Part shown: positions 8,091 to 19,007 of the stretch, in pieces
Numbering within the stretch: position 1 is the stretch's first letter
Layout: each line of letters starts with the position of its first letter
NCBI RefSeq assembly: GCF_001766675.1
Contig: NZ_MJLT01000003.1
Coordinates: forward strand, 61,855 to 125,854
Reading direction: 5' to 3'
Source of the DNA: Arthrobacter sp. SW1
GTDB lineage: Bacteria > Actinomycetota > Actinomycetes > Actinomycetales > Micrococcaceae
DNA length: 64,000 nt
Notes under the pieces: generated by a model
What the model saw: only the letters and a program-made list of their open reading frames with translations
The model's database searches: none
What the model was told of the DNA's origin: nothing
Translations under genes and position numbers: made by a program

Positions 8091-8657
8091 TCAGACAGTT
8101 CGCGGACGGGCGCCTCTCCGCCGCCATTCGACACCGGAGAAAATCAGCAGCAAGCCGAAGAGTGCCGCAAACGCCGCAAGCAGACCTGCAAGGGCGAGAA
8201 TCCCGGCGCCAGGGTTTGCGATCAGGAAGATACCAAGGACCGCGAGCACGGCGCCGGTCAGCGCGGGAATCCGCCACGGTTCGATTCCGGCACGGCCGTC
8301 AAGTGCCAGCAGGAGTTGCGAGACGCCTACGGTCAGCGCCCAGATTCCCGTGAGGACCGTCAGCGCGCCGTCGGTGATGCCCGGCCAGGAAACGGCGATC
8401 AGCCCGGCAACGATCGAGGCCATGCCACCCACCATGCTCCAGCGCGAATGCCTTGCAGGGTCGTAAAAGAAGTGCGCCACGTTCGCCAGCCCGTCAGCCA
8501 TGGCATAGATTCCAAAGACGTACGCGAGCGCGAACACCGTGGAAACCGGTAGCGCGGCCACCGTCAGGGCCAGCAGCAGAGCCAAAGCACCGCGGAATAA
8601 GAGCGCGGTACCGGAGTGATTGAACAGCCTGCGTCCTGCTGCGCCGGACATACCCAC
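8091..8657 (-). CDS. HdeD/DUF308 family integral membrane protein
   Basis: 188 residues with about six hydrophobic helices in the paired arrangement of DUF308/HdeD proteins, each pair containing the GxxxxxxG-type turn (VFALAYVFGIYAMADGLANV; TGAVLAVLGIFLIANPGAGI). HdeD is implicated in acid stress in enterobacteria; in actinobacteria the role is unknown. The frame opens with GTG at 8657, and an ATG at 8651 is equally possible. No Shine-Dalgarno precedes either, so a leaderless mRNA is possible. Confidence 0.8.
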   Translation of the reverse strand: MGMSGAAGRRLFNHSGTALLFRGALALLLALTVAALPVSTVFALAYVFGIYAMADGLANVAHFFYDPARHSRWSMVGGMASIVAGLIAVSWPGITDGALTVLTGIWALTVGVSQLLLALDGRAGIEPWRIPALTGAVLAVLGIFLIANPGAGILALAGLLAAFAALFGLLLIFSGVEWRRRGARPRTV

Positions 8658-8714
8658 AGTTTAAGCCGCGGCGCCTGCCCTGTCAGCGGCCGCCGTCGAG
8701 GTCACAGCACCCTG

Positions 8715-9308
8715 TCAGCTGCCCGTGGCCTTTGACGCTCTCGAAGCTTTGGCGGCAGCCTTGGCCGCCTGCTTGGAAGCCCGCACCTTCTGCAACGATT
8801 CCGGATCCACGATGTCCGCAACGGACAGGAAAGAACCTTCCTCTCCGTAGCTTCCGGCGGCTTCGCGCCAGCCCTCGGCCTGAAGACCGCGCTGCTTGCC
8901 GAGCAAGGCCAGGAAGATCTTCGCCTTCTGTTCGCCGAAGCCGGGAAGGGCCTTGAGTCGCTTCAGTACTTCCTTGCCATCCGGGTCGCCCTGTGTCCAG
9001 ATCGCGGTGGCGTCCCCGTCCCAGTCGTGCTCCACCGCCTCGGCCAAGGCCTGGACCCGCCCGGCCATCGATCCCGGGAAGCGGTGCACGGCGGGCCGTT
9101 CCTTGAACATCTCCACGAAGGCCTCGGGGTCGTAGCCGGCCACTGTGGCGGGTGAAATCGAGCCGATCCGGGTGCGGATCTTCTCCGGGCCGGCGAACGC
9201 GGATTCCATGGTCACCTGCTGGTCCAGCAGCATGCCGGTGAGCAGGGCAAACGCGTCGTCGCTGAGCAGCTTGTCCGCAGCAGGGTCTCCTGTGATGTGC
9301 AGTTCCAT
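8715..9308 (-). CDS. HhH-GPD type base-excision DNA repair protein
   Basis: 197 residues. The N-terminal helical part carries LLDQQVTMESAFAGP; the helix-hairpin-helix is LKALPGFGEQKAKIFLALL near residues 120-140. The C-terminus is Lys/Ala rich (KQAAKAAAKASRASKA), probably a DNA-binding tail. The family is a short HhH-GPD DNA glycosylase common in actinobacteria; the lesion removed is unknown. The ATG at 9308 (MELHITGD) is chosen because the longer frame upstream runs through a palindromic repeat. Confidence 0.85.
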   Translation of the reverse strand: MELHITGDPAADKLLSDDAFALLTGMLLDQQVTMESAFAGPEKIRTRIGSISPATVAGYDPEAFVEMFKERPAVHRFPGSMAGRVQALAEAVEHDWDGDATAIWTQGDPDGKEVLKRLKALPGFGEQKAKIFLALLGKQRGLQAEGWREAAGSYGEEGSFLSVADIVDPESLQKVRASKQAAKAAAKASRASKATGS

Positions 9309-9358
9309 GCGGCCTATCCTGCCACCCGGCCCGGCGCCCCGCCACGGCCCCACCCCCT

Positions 9359-9423
9359 GCAACGCGGGGTCAGTTACGGCCCATGTCGCGCCCCGGGATG
9401 GGCCGTAACTGACCCCGCGTTGC
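9359..9423. repeat. Long perfect palindrome (26-bp arms)
   Basis: The arm at 9359-9384 is exactly complementary to 9398-9423, with a 13-base loop. It begins GCAACGCGGGGTCAG and continues through the GGCCCAT end of the arm. There is no T-tract, and it lies between the nickel permease end and the glycosylase start. It looks more like a dispersed palindromic (REP-like) element than a terminator. I see no second copy in this window. Confidence 0.7.
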
Positions 9424-9442
9424 TGGGCGAGGGCGTTGCTGT

Positions 9443-10477
9443 TCAGGGGCGTCGGCCGCGCACTGCCGCGATTCCCCAGACCGCCAGCAGCACGGCCACC
9501 AGCAACAAACCGGCCTCGCCCAGGTCCACCGATGCCAGCCACGCTGTCACGGGATCCCCCAAATCGAACGCCGCATTAGCGAAACCACCCAGGGTAATGA
9601 CGGAAATGAACAGCGCGGAGACCGCAGAAATGCCCGTAATCAAAGCGTTGAAGCCCAGCTTCCGCTGTGGATCCGCCAGTGCGGAGCGGTACATCCGCAT
9701 CATCGCCACCCCGTTCACGGAATCGCAGAGAGTCATGGCGGCCGTGAACGCCAGCGGCAAGGCAAGCAGGGCGAGCGGCGGCACCCCGGCCAGCGAGGCC
9801 GCCGTCGTCATCACCAGAAGCCCGATGGTGGTGGCGGTATCGAAGCCCAGCCCGAACAGGAAGCCGATCACATAGATGTTCCGCGGCCGCCGCACGCGGG
9901 CAAGCGGCCGGGCCAGCAGCCGCGCAACGACACCCCGCGCTTCCAGGTCCTCCGCCGAAACCGCGCCGCCGGCCTTCGCGTGCCGGTACACCCGCGCCGC
10001 GCGGAGGAACGCGGAGCCGTTGAAGAGGCCCATCGCCAGCAGAAACAGGCCGGAGACACCGCTGCCGATCAAGCCCAGCACCAGGTTGCCGGTAGTGCCG
10101 TCCTCCATGAACTGCCCCACCATGCCGGCGCCGGCCACCAGCAGCACGCCCGCCAGGACCACCACGGAACTGTGCCCCAGGCTGAAGGCGAAGCCCACGC
10201 TCACGGGTTCGCGGCCCTGCGCCACGAATTTGCGGGTGGAGTTGTCGATCGCGGCGAGGTGGTCCCAGTCGTAGCTGTGCTTGACGCCGGCCAGGTAGGC
10301 CGTGAGCACCAGGCCGAGGGCCAAGGGCTGCCCGCCGGCGGTTGCGGCCGAACCACCCAAGAGGAGGAGCCCGACGGCGGCCGCGTGGAGGGCGGCGACC
10401 GCAGCAAAGGTGAACATCAGACGGGTCCGCAGCGGCAACCGTTCACGGTGCCGGTACATCGTGGCGAGTGCCGTCAT
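9443..10477 (-). CDS. NiCoT family nickel/cobalt permease
   Basis: 344 residues, about eight membrane helices. The NiCoT signature appears as GVKHSYDWDHLAAIDN (helix II metal site; the usual RHA is KHS here), followed by FSLGHSSVV and GFLFGLGFDTATT. It is the last gene of the urease operon: its ATG overlaps the ureD stop (TAATG), so it supplies nickel for urease. The start at 10477 is set by that overlap. Confidence 0.9.
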   Translation of the reverse strand: MTALATMYRHRERLPLRTRLMFTFAAVAALHAAAVGLLLLGGSAATAGGQPLALGLVLTAYLAGVKHSYDWDHLAAIDNSTRKFVAQGREPVSVGFAFSLGHSSVVVLAGVLLVAGAGMVGQFMEDGTTGNLVLGLIGSGVSGLFLLAMGLFNGSAFLRAARVYRHAKAGGAVSAEDLEARGVVARLLARPLARVRRPRNIYVIGFLFGLGFDTATTIGLLVMTTAASLAGVPPLALLALPLAFTAAMTLCDSVNGVAMMRMYRSALADPQRKLGFNALITGISAVSALFISVITLGGFANAAFDLGDPVTAWLASVDLGEAGLLLVAVLLAVWGIAAVRGRRP

Positions 10478-11412
10478 TAGTACTTCCTCAGGTCGAGCGG
10501 TTCCTGGCCGTACCAGCGTTTGCGGAGGTGGGCCGTGCACGCGTTCAGCAAGCGGCTCAATTCCCCTGTGCTATTGGAGAGCGAGCGCAGCACGAGCCCC
10601 GCGGTTCCGGCCACCGACGCGGTCAGCGAGACGCCGGTGAGTGCGTCATGCGCGGCGGCAAGGGCGTGCAGTTCGTCAGCAAGCGCCTGGTCCGCGCGCG
10701 GATCGACCACCAGCAACGAGCCCAGATGGCTGAAACCCTCCATGAATCCGAGTCCATTGACGTCTCCGCCAGGCGGTTTGATGAGGACATTGTCGAGTGC
10801 CAACAGCCCGGCGTCCTCCACCCGGATCTCGCTCCGCAGCCGCAGTTCCTCGTACGAGAATGCGGTGCCTTCGGGCGACCAGCCGGGCGTGACGATTTCG
10901 CTCATGATCAGGCTCGACGACGGGTGGACGGTAATGCGCGTGCCTTGCCGGTAGCTGGCCTCGCGGTAGGCGATGAGCTGGTCCGGCGCCAGTTCCAAGC
11001 GCGCGCCCTCCCCCAGCCGGATGGACATGCGCTGCTCGGCAAAGGATCCGGGCGTGCGGTAGATCTTGGTGGCCGACTGGGTTGTCAGCAACAAGGCCGC
11101 CCCGTCTTCCACCTCCACATCAACCACATAGAGGTCCGCACCAAGGTAGGCCCCGCCGGGATTGACCATCACGTAGCCCACCTGCCCGGAACCATCCAGA
11201 TAGTGCGGCCGCAGTACCCGCAAGGCACCCTGATGGAACTGGTGGACGGCCACGGAACGGTCGCCGCGTTCGCCGATCACCAACTTGAGTACGCCGCGAG
11301 CCTCCGGTGATTGAGCCTGCCCGCCCGGTGATTGAGCCTGTCGAAATCCCCCGGTCTCGACAAGCTCGACCACCGGTGACCCGGTCTCGACAAGCTCGAC
11401 CACCGCGGTCAT
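10477..11412 (-). CDS. ureD: Urease accessory protein UreD (UreH)
   Basis: 311 residues. UreD scaffolds the UreF/UreG complex on apo-urease for nickel insertion. Family features include [43 protein letters not shown] and the late [10 protein letters not shown]. The ATG overlaps the ureG stop (ATGA, 11409-11412). Residues about 4-38 ([26 protein letters not shown]) are translated from a dispersed repeat and have no counterpart in normal UreD; homology begins around GVLKLVIGE. The open frame is retained through the insertion, so the protein is probably made with a 35-residue extension. Confidence 0.92.
   Translation of the reverse strand: MTAVVELVETGSPVVELVETGGFRQAQSPGGQAQSPEARGVLKLVIGERGDRSVAVHQFHQGALRVLRPHYLDGSGQVGYVMVNPGGAYLGADLYVVDVEVEDGAALLLTTQSATKIYRTPGSFAEQRMSIRLGEGARLELAPDQLIAYREASYRQGTRITVHPSSSLIMSEIVTPGWSPEGTAFSYEELRLRSEIRVEDAGLLALDNVLIKPPGGDVNGLGFMEGFSHLGSLLVVDPRADQALADELHALAAAHDALTGVSLTASVAGTAGLVLRSLSNSTGELSRLLNACTAHLRKRWYGQEPLDLRKY
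11302..11404. repeat. Dispersed VEPVETG-type repeat inside the 5' end of ureD
   Basis: Contains CGGTCTCGACAAGCTCGACC twice and GTGATTGAGCCTG twice in opposite sense, forming inverted partners. The same repeat family occurs at 12707-12832 in ureF. It is a well-known repeated sequence in Arthrobacter-type genomes and is often misannotated as peptide. Confidence 0.85.
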
Positions 11413-12026
11413 CGCGCCAGGTCGAGCATCAGGACGTCGTGCCGGATCCAGTGGATGACGGCGTCCAGGCCTTCGTCCGTCTTGAGGTTGGTGAAGCAGA
11501 AGGGCTTGTCGCCGCGGAACTCCTTGGAGTCGCGTTCCATGATGGCCAGGTCCGCGCCCACGTGGGGTGCGAGGTCGGTTTTGTTGATGATGAAGAGATC
11601 GGACTTGATCATGCCCTGGCCGGCCTTGCGCGGGATCTTCTCGCCCTGCGCGACGTCGATGATGTAGATCGAGAAGTCCACCAGCTCGGGGCTGAAGGTG
11701 GCGGAGAGGTTGTCGCCGCCGGATTCGACGAAGATCACCTGGAGGTCCGGGTGCCGCTTCTTGAGTTCCTCGATGGCGGCGGTGTTCATGGAGGTGTCTT
11801 CGCGGATGGCGGTGTGCGGGCAGCCGCCGGTTTCGACGCCGATGATCCGGTCCTCGGGCAGGATGCCGTTGGCGGCCAGGATTTTGGCGTCCTCGATCGT
11901 GTAGATGTCGTTGGTGATCGCGGCCATGGAGATTTCGCCGCTCATGTGCCGGGTGAGGCGTTCCACCAGCTGGGTCTTGCCGGCGCCCACCGGTCCGCCG
12001 ATGCCGATCTTGATGGGTTCTGACAT
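11409..12026 (-). CDS. ureG: Urease accessory GTPase UreG
   Basis: 205 residues, SIMIBI-class GTPase that drives nickel delivery to urease. P-loop [10 protein letters not shown] near residues 10-19, switch [17 protein letters not shown] with the nickel-binding [20 protein letters not shown], and NKTDLA for guanine specificity. The ATG at 12026 has a perfect AGGAGG 5 bases upstream; the longer open frame reading into ureF is spurious. Four-base overlap with ureD downstream. Confidence 0.97.
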   Translation of the reverse strand: MSEPIKIGIGGPVGAGKTQLVERLTRHMSGEISMAAITNDIYTIEDAKILAANGILPEDRIIGVETGGCPHTAIREDTSMNTAAIEELKKRHPDLQVIFVESGGDNLSATFSPELVDFSIYIIDVAQGEKIPRKAGQGMIKSDLFIINKTDLAPHVGADLAIMERDSKEFRGDKPFCFTNLKTDEGLDAVIHWIRHDVLMLDLAR

Positions 12027-12037
12027 GTGTCCTCCTA

Positions 12038-12871
12038 CTAACTCATGAACATGCGGGCGCGTTGTTTCTCGTGCCGCATCTGCGAAATTTCCAGTCCGGG
12101 GCTCACTGCCCCGAAGTCGTCCGGCGTGAGGCTCCGGACCCGCTCGACGGCGGCAGCAACGCCGTCGTGCGCGTTCCGCAGCACCCGCTGCCCGGCGTTC
12201 TGGCCGAGCGGGATGGCGCGGACCGCGTTCTGCGTGAGCGAGGTCGCCGCGGCGAAAAGGTACGCGGCGAGCGCTTCCTCGAGCGGAACCTCCAGCGAGC
12301 GCGCGACGACGGCGAACGCCAGCGGCTGATGGCCGGCGGCGCGGCCTGTGGTCACCGCATCCCGGTAGGCTTCCAACTCCGGCGACGGGAACACTTCGCT
12401 GCCGATCTCGAGCAGGCGGAGGCCCATCTTCACGCTGGCCTCGCGCACTTGGCGCGGCAGGAGCTGTGCGCTGAGTTGCTCGTCGAGTTCCTGCACCGGC
12501 ACGCCTTCGTAAAGGAAGCGGATGGCCAACGCGTCCGAGTACGTCAACTGCTGCCCCAGGAACGCCGCGAGCCACGCCCCGAAGGACGCTTCGTCCCGCA
12601 CCAGGCCGCGCTCCATGTACGTTTCGAAGCCGAAGGAGTGCGCAAAAGCCCCAATAGGCAGCGCGGAGTCCGTGAGCTGCTGCAGGGGGAGACGGTAGGT
12701 CGGCCCGGGGTCTCGACAGGCTCGACCACCGAGGTCGGTGATTGAGCTTGCCGGCACGGTGATTGAGCTTGTCGAAATCTCCGGGTCTCGACAGGCTCGA
12801 CCACCGGCTTCAGCTCGACCACCGGCTTCAGCTCGGCCACCGGAACCGGCGTCAGTGGCTGTGTTCTGCAT
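12038..12871 (-). CDS. ureF: Urease accessory protein UreF
   Basis: 277 residues, all-helical. UreF regulates UreG GTPase activity in the maturation complex. Conserved UreF features start at [21 protein letters not shown], followed by [20 protein letters not shown] and [10 protein letters not shown]. Residues about 8-56 ([20 protein letters not shown] then a Ser/Thr-rich part and a second GGRACRDPG) are encoded by a dispersed repeat and are not family sequence. The ATG at 12871 overlaps the end of ureE by 20 bases; no other start precedes the core without passing the repeat. Confidence 0.9.
   Translation of the reverse strand: MQNTATDAGSGGRAEAGGRAEAGGRACRDPEISTSSITVPASSITDLGGRACRDPGPTYRLPLQQLTDSALPIGAFAHSFGFETYMERGLVRDEASFGAWLAAFLGQQLTYSDALAIRFLYEGVPVQELDEQLSAQLLPRQVREASVKMGLRLLEIGSEVFPSPELEAYRDAVTTGRAAGHQPLAFAVVARSLEVPLEEALAAYLFAAATSLTQNAVRAIPLGQNAGQRVLRNAHDGVAAAVERVRSLTPDDFGAVSPGLEISQMRHEKQRARMFMS
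12707..12832. repeat. Dispersed repeat inside the 5' end of ureF
   Basis: Shows GGTCTCGACAGGCTCGACCA twice, GGTGATTGAGCTTG twice in the opposite sense, and short direct copies of CACCGGCTTCAGCTCG. It belongs to the same family as 11302-11404 and is carried in frame. Confidence 0.85.
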
Positions 12872-13331
12872 GGCGGAAGGGAACTGGCATCACGCGTTCC
12901 TGGCGGTCGTAGGGCACGCCGACGTGCTTCAGGTAGTCCTCCACAGTGTGGTCGTACTGGCAGACCATCACCTCGGCGGCGTACTCCGATTCGGCGTCGA
13001 AGAACTGTGCCTGCAGGTGCCGGTTGCCCAGGGAGTGCGCCACGACGCCCATCTCGTGAATGCTCCGCGGGGCGATCACCAGAACGTCAGTGGGCAGCAC
13101 CGAGACCACGATCAGGTTCCTCTCCTCCACAGCCAGGATGTCGCCGTCGCGCAGGTCCGGGGAGCCGGACGGCAGCCGGATGCCCAGCTCCTTGCCGTGG
13201 TCCGTGGTGACCCGCTGGATGCGCTTGACCAGCAGCGCGCTGGGCAGCACCACTTTCTCCTTGTGGTGGCCGGCGTAGAGACCCGGCTCCGGCAGTTCGT
13301 GCAGATTGCCCTGGATTTTCTCAATGATCAC
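12852..13331 (-). CDS. ureE: Urease accessory nickel chaperone UreE
   Basis: 159 residues. N-terminal domain with VVLPSALLVKRIQRV and RLPSG; C-terminal metal-binding domain with HLQAQFFDAESEYAAEVM and KHVGVPYDRQERVMPV. The tail carries HAEHSH as extra metal ligands. The GTG at 13331 has AGGAG 6 bases upstream and begins at VIIEKIQGN, the family start; the very long frame running back through ureC is spurious. Confidence 0.93.
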   Translation of the reverse strand: MIIEKIQGNLHELPEPGLYAGHHKEKVVLPSALLVKRIQRVTTDHGKELGIRLPSGSPDLRDGDILAVEERNLIVVSVLPTDVLVIAPRSIHEMGVVAHSLGNRHLQAQFFDAESEYAAEVMVCQYDHTVEDYLKHVGVPYDRQERVMPVPFRHAEHSH

Positions 13332-13339
13332 AAGAGCTC

Positions 13340-15066
<1,727 letters not shown>

Positions 15067-15070
<4 letters not shown>

Positions 15071-15423
15071 TGGGCGTCCCCCTCTGCGGCGGCGTTCACG
15101 GAAGGCGCGGCGCCGCCGTCGAGCGTTCCGTTAACGGCGTTGCTGAGCCCGTACACCTCACGGTTCCCGGCAAGCTCGATGAGCTGCACCGTGCGCCGGT
15201 CCCCCGGCTCGAAACGCGCGGCGGTGCCGGCCGGGATGTCGAGGCGGCGGCCGAAGGCGGCCTCCCGATCGAATTCAAGCGCCCGGTTCGCCTCGGCAAA
15301 GTGGTAGTGCGAGCCGACCTGGACGGGCCGGTCGCCCCTGTTGACGACGTCGACGGCGATCGCCTCGCGCCCGCTGTTGCAGTGGACTGGGTCGGGCCGG
15401 AGCCGGTATTCGCCCGGAATCAT
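15067..15423 (-). CDS. ureB: Urease beta subunit UreB
   Basis: 118 residues. Family motifs [41 protein letters not shown] and RFEPGD. It packs against UreC and UreA in the trimeric holoenzyme. It is a separate polypeptide, as in Klebsiella, rather than fused as in Helicobacter. The start is 9 bases after the ureA stop. Confidence 0.97.
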
Positions 15424-15431
15424 GCGTCCTC

Positions 15432-15734
15432 CTAGCGGATGGGGTTGTGGACGGTGACGAGCTTGGTGCCGTCGGGGAAAGTGGCCTCGATCTGCACGTC
15501 GTGGATCATTTCGGGGACGCCTTCCATGACGTCCTCGCGGCTGAGGATGGTGGTTCCCCAGCTCATGAGTTCAGCAACGGTGCGGCCGTCCCGGGCGCCT
15601 TCGATAAGCTCGTAGCTGATGATCGCCACGGCTTCCGGGTAGTTCAGCTTGAGGCCGCGGGCCTGCCTGCGCCGGGCCAGGTCCGCCGCCACCACGATCA
15701 TGAGCTTTTCCTGCTCACGGGGCATTAGGTGCAT
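15432..15734 (-). CDS. ureA: Urease gamma subunit UreA
   Basis: 100 residues, the normal length: [45 protein letters not shown] and the C-terminal VTVHNPIR are all characteristic. It is the first gene of ureABCEFGD plus nickel permease. About 100 bases upstream separate it from the divergent VOC gene; no NtcA/GlnR-like site could be identified with confidence. Confidence 0.97.
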   Translation of the reverse strand: MHLMPREQEKLMIVVAADLARRRQARGLKLNYPEAVAIISYELIEGARDGRTVAELMSWGTTILSREDVMEGVPEMIHDVQIEATFPDGTKLVTVHNPIR

Positions 15735-15924
15735 GGCTTCTCCTCATCGCCGGGCGCCGCTGAAGCGGAATGTGTGACAAGGCTAGGCTCGGGGTGTTTC
15801 GGGGAGATTTCCGGATTGCTACAGCTCCCGCACAAGGATGTGGCTTGTATTAGGCTGTGGAAAGCGTCGCGTGCCGATGGCGGACTGCGCCAGGCATGGA
15901 GGCGCCGTATCAAAGGGGTCTTAC

Positions 15925-16299
15925 ATGACCGTTTCTTTCAACCACACCATCATCGCTGCCAAGGACCGGAACGAGTCCGCGCGGTTTTTCCGGGAGATCT
16001 TCGAACTTCCCGAGGCACCCTCCTGGGGGCCGTTCACCAACGTCCAACTGGAAGACGGCGTGCTGCTGCAGTTCGCCGAGCCGCCCGTGGACATCCAGAT
16101 GCAGCACTACGCCTTCCTGGTGGACGACGAACTTTTCGACCGCGCCTACGCACGGTTGCAGACGAAGGGCATCGAGCACTGGGCCGATCCGCAAATGCAG
16201 TTGGCCGGCCAGACCAACACCGAGCACGGCGGACGGGGCGTCTATTTCAAGGATCCGGCCGGCCACGGCCTGGAAATGATCACGCGGCCGTACCTGTAG
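15925..16299 (+). CDS. VOC (glyoxalase/bleomycin-resistance) family protein
   Basis: 124 residues with two beta-alpha-beta-beta-beta halves: FNHTIIAAKDRNESARFFRE, then HYAFLVDDELFDRAYARL and YFKDPAGHGLEMITRPY. Metal-ligand positions (His near 8, Glu near the C-terminus) are kept. The substrate is not deducible. The ATG at 15925 follows AAGGGG; the longer upstream frame lacks a ribosome site. Confidence 0.85.
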   Translation: MTVSFNHTIIAAKDRNESARFFREIFELPEAPSWGPFTNVQLEDGVLLQFAEPPVDIQMQHYAFLVDDELFDRAYARLQTKGIEHWADPQMQLAGQTNTEHGGRGVYFKDPAGHGLEMITRPYL

Positions 16300-16342
16300 G
16301 GACTTCCTGGCCCAGGGCTCCCTGAGCCTAGGCGCCGTGGGC

Positions 16343-16783
16343 CTAGGCGCCTTGGGCATCCAGCACTTCCTTCAGCCGCTTCAGGTCCTTGGTCATGGCG
16401 CTCTTCATCATCGGCGCCATGACCAAGGCCGCCAGCTTGGAGAAACCGGACGGCTTGCCTGTGTTGCGCAAGGTCATCCGGGTGCCGGCGCCGTGGTCTT
16501 CCCAGCGGTACGTGGTCTGCATGGGGAACGGGCCCTGGGATGTCCGCATCACCAGGACCTCGCCGGGCACGAATTCCACGAACTCGTAGGTGTACTCCAA
16601 TGTCCGGCCAAGGAATTCCGCCGAGAACGCCAGCCGGGACCCCCGCCTCAGCGGCGGCTCGGTCTCCCAGCTCACCCGTTTGATGTTGGCGTACCACTCC
16701 GGGGCGTTCTCCGGATTTCCGGCGTAATCCGCGACGACGGCGCGGGACCTGTTGATGACTGCCTCCACCTGGACATCGACCAT
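16343..16783 (-). CDS. SRPBCC (START-like) family protein
   Basis: 146 residues: MVDVQVEAVINRSRAVVADY at the N-terminus, NPENAPEWYANIKRVSW, then alternating strands ending with a long C-terminal helix (KSAMTKDLKRLKEVL), the helix-grip fold of polyketide-cyclase/dehydrase-like proteins. It binds hydrophobic ligands in this superfamily; function here is unknown. The start at 16783 coincides with the family N-terminus and follows a GGGGCGG stretch; the longer frame would overlap the divergent gene promoter. Confidence 0.85.
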   Translation of the reverse strand: MVDVQVEAVINRSRAVVADYAGNPENAPEWYANIKRVSWETEPPLRRGSRLAFSAEFLGRTLEYTYEFVEFVPGEVLVMRTSQGPFPMQTTYRWEDHGAGTRMTLRNTGKPSGFSKLAALVMAPMMKSAMTKDLKRLKEVLDAQGA

Positions 16784-16911
16784 GGTCCGCCCCTGTTCCT
16801 TTCGCGGGCACCTCGCCTCGCGCTTCGACTGAGCCAAGTCTAGGCTCCGGGACGCCGTGGTCGCGGCCCACACACTAGGCTGGTGCCCACCCGACGGAAC
16901 AGGAGGCTGAC

Positions 16912-17598
16912 GTGGCCGGGACAATGCTGAGCGGAACAACCGTTGCCGAGGTGATGGCCGAGCTGGCCGCCCTTGAGGACCCCAAGGCCCGTGCGGTCAA
17001 CGAACGCCACGGCGACGACCACGGCGTCAACCTGGGCAAGCTGCGCGCCGTAGCGAAACGCTTGAAGACCCAGCAGGACGTGGCGCTGGAACTGTGGGCC
17101 ACGGACGACACCGCGGCCAAGCTCCTGTCCCTGCTCATCTGCCGCCCGAAAGCCTTCAGCCACGATGAGCTGGACACCATGCTCCGCCAGGCCCGCACTC
17201 CCAAGGTCCACGACTGGCTGGTGGGCTACGTCGTGAAAAAGAGCCCGCATGCCGAGGACCTGCGCCAGGCCTGGTTCGCCGATCCGGACCCCGTGGTGGC
17301 CAGCGCCGGCTGGGCCTTGACGAGCGACCGCGTGGTCAAGAACCCGGAGGGACTGGATCTCCCCGGGCTGCTGGACATCATCGAGGCCCGGATGAAGGAC
17401 GCCCCGGAACGCCTCCAGTGGGCCATGAACACCTGCCTCGCCCAGATCGGAATCGAACATCCGGAACACCGCGCCCGCGCACTCAGCATCGGCGAACGCC
17501 TCGAGGTCCTCAAGGACTACCCCACCCCGCCAAATTGCACGTCTCCTTTCGCGCCGATCTGGATCAACGAAATGGTGCGGCGCAAGGAAGCCAAGTAG
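16912..17598 (+). CDS. DNA alkylation repair (AlkD-like, HEAT-repeat) protein
   Basis: 228 residues made of helical repeats, with GVNLGKLRAVAKRLKTQQDV, ALELWATDDTAAKLLSLLI and VHDWLVGYVVKK. AlkD-type glycosylases remove cationic alkylated purines without base flipping, using Trp/Asp residues on the concave surface; several Trp are present but I cannot assign the catalytic Asp confidently. Start is GTG at 16912 with AGGAGG 5 bases upstream. Divergent from the SRPBCC gene. Confidence 0.8.
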   Translation: MAGTMLSGTTVAEVMAELAALEDPKARAVNERHGDDHGVNLGKLRAVAKRLKTQQDVALELWATDDTAAKLLSLLICRPKAFSHDELDTMLRQARTPKVHDWLVGYVVKKSPHAEDLRQAWFADPDPVVASAGWALTSDRVVKNPEGLDLPGLLDIIEARMKDAPERLQWAMNTCLAQIGIEHPEHRARALSIGERLEVLKDYPTPPNCTSPFAPIWINEMVRRKEAK

Positions 17599-17724
17599 CG
17601 CAGGGAACAGTCCGGAAGGAGGCCCTCCCGGTACCCGTCTTAACCGAGACTCCCTCATCCGCGCGGGCGGTGATGACATGGATTGTCGGGGCATTCCCCG
17701 CACATCAACCGACGAAGGACCTCC

Positions 17725-18981
17725 ATGTCACACGGCACTTCCCTTGGGCCTGACCGCATTGATTCAGGCCACGCCGAGCCCGCGAGCAATACCTCCGAAG
17801 AGCATCCCGCCCATTGGCAGGGCGTCTTCGCGATGTCGCTCTGCGCCTTTGCCCTGATCGCCTCGGAGTTCATGCCCGTCAGCCTCCTGACCCCGATGGC
17901 CGCGGACCTGCGCGTATCCGAAGGAATGGTGGGGCAGGGCATCGCGATTTCGGGGCTGTTCGCGGTGCTGACCAGCCTGTCGATCTCGACGTTGGCCGGC
18001 GGAATAAACCGTAAGACACTGCTTCTCGGTATGACGGCACTGATGGGCGTCTCCGGCGCGGTCGTCGCCGTCGCCCCGGACTTTTCCGTGTACATGGCGG
18101 GCCGGGCACTGATCGGCGTGGTGGTGGGCGGCTTCTGGTCGATGTCCGCAGCCACCGCGATGCGCCTTGTCCCGGCGTCCCGACTGCCGCGTGCGCTGGC
18201 CATCTTCAACGGCGGCGGCGCCCTGGCCACCGTGCTCGGCGCGCCGCTGGGAAGTTACCTTGGCGGCGTAATCGGCTGGCGCGGAGCCTTCTTCTGCCTT
18301 GTCCCCATCTCGCTGCTGTGCCTCGCGTGGCAATGGTTCAGCCTGCCGTCGTTGGAGGCCGCGAAACCCAGGGTCCGGGCGCGGCAGGTCTTCGGCATCT
18401 TCGCCGCCCTCAAGAGCCGGCCGGTGGCGCTGGGCATGGCCGCCTGCGGCGCCTTCTTCATGGGCCAGTTCATCTTGTTCACCTATGTGCGCCCGTTCCT
18501 GGAAACGGTCACCCGGGCGGACGCCACCACGGTGTCGCTCGCGTTGCTCATCGTCGGCGTGGCGGGCTTGGCTGGCACGCTCCTGATCGGCCGCTTCCTC
18601 GGCCCGGGCCTGTACCGCACTCTTGCGGTCATCCCGGCGCTGCTCGCCGTCGTCGCGCTGGCCCTGGTTCCCTTCGGCCCGTCACTGATCGCCGTCCTGG
18701 CGCTCCTGGGCGTATGGGGGCTGCTCGCCACCTCGGCACCGGTCGGCTGGTGGAGCTGGGTGGCCACGGCCATGCCCCACAACGCCGAGGCCGGCGGCGG
18801 GCTCATGGTGGCCACCGTCCAGACGTGCATTGCCTTCGGTTCCACGCTGGGCGGTGTACTGTTCGACGGCGGCGGGTACAGCAGCACCTTCATCGTGAGT
18901 GCCGCAGTGCTCGGGGCCGCTGCTCTGCTGGCGGTGCTGACCGCCCGGGCCGCGGGTCGGGACGCCTCAGTGGCCACCTGA
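17725..18981 (+). CDS. MFS drug/nucleoside efflux transporter (NepI-like, DHA1 family)
   Basis: 418 residues and about twelve membrane helices. The first helix carries ASEFMPVSLLTPMAADL, and GGFWSMSAATAMRLVP matches the segment GGFWAMSASLTMRLVP that I recall from the E. coli ribonucleoside exporter NepI. SAPVGWWSWV late in the protein also fits. Exporter of purine nucleosides or drugs by proton antiport is inferred. ATG at 17725 follows GAAGGAC. It converges on the HTH regulator, which may or may not control it. Confidence 0.85.
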   Translation: MSHGTSLGPDRIDSGHAEPASNTSEEHPAHWQGVFAMSLCAFALIASEFMPVSLLTPMAADLRVSEGMVGQGIAISGLFAVLTSLSISTLAGGINRKTLLLGMTALMGVSGAVVAVAPDFSVYMAGRALIGVVVGGFWSMSAATAMRLVPASRLPRALAIFNGGGALATVLGAPLGSYLGGVIGWRGAFFCLVPISLLCLAWQWFSLPSLEAAKPRVRARQVFGIFAALKSRPVALGMAACGAFFMGQFILFTYVRPFLETVTRADATTVSLALLIVGVAGLAGTLLIGRFLGPGLYRTLAVIPALLAVVALALVPFGPSLIAVLALLGVWGLLATSAPVGWWSWVATAMPHNAEAGGGLMVATVQTCIAFGSTLGGVLFDGGGYSSTFIVSAAVLGAAALLAVLTARAAGRDASVAT

Positions 18982-19007
18982 ATCGGGCACCCGAGCGCCG
19001 CCGCGCT

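Noticed and set aside
7783..8353. Plus-strand open frame spanning the small genes and the DUF308 gene
   Set aside because: Arg/Ser-rich shadow product; the minus strand carries a clear membrane protein.
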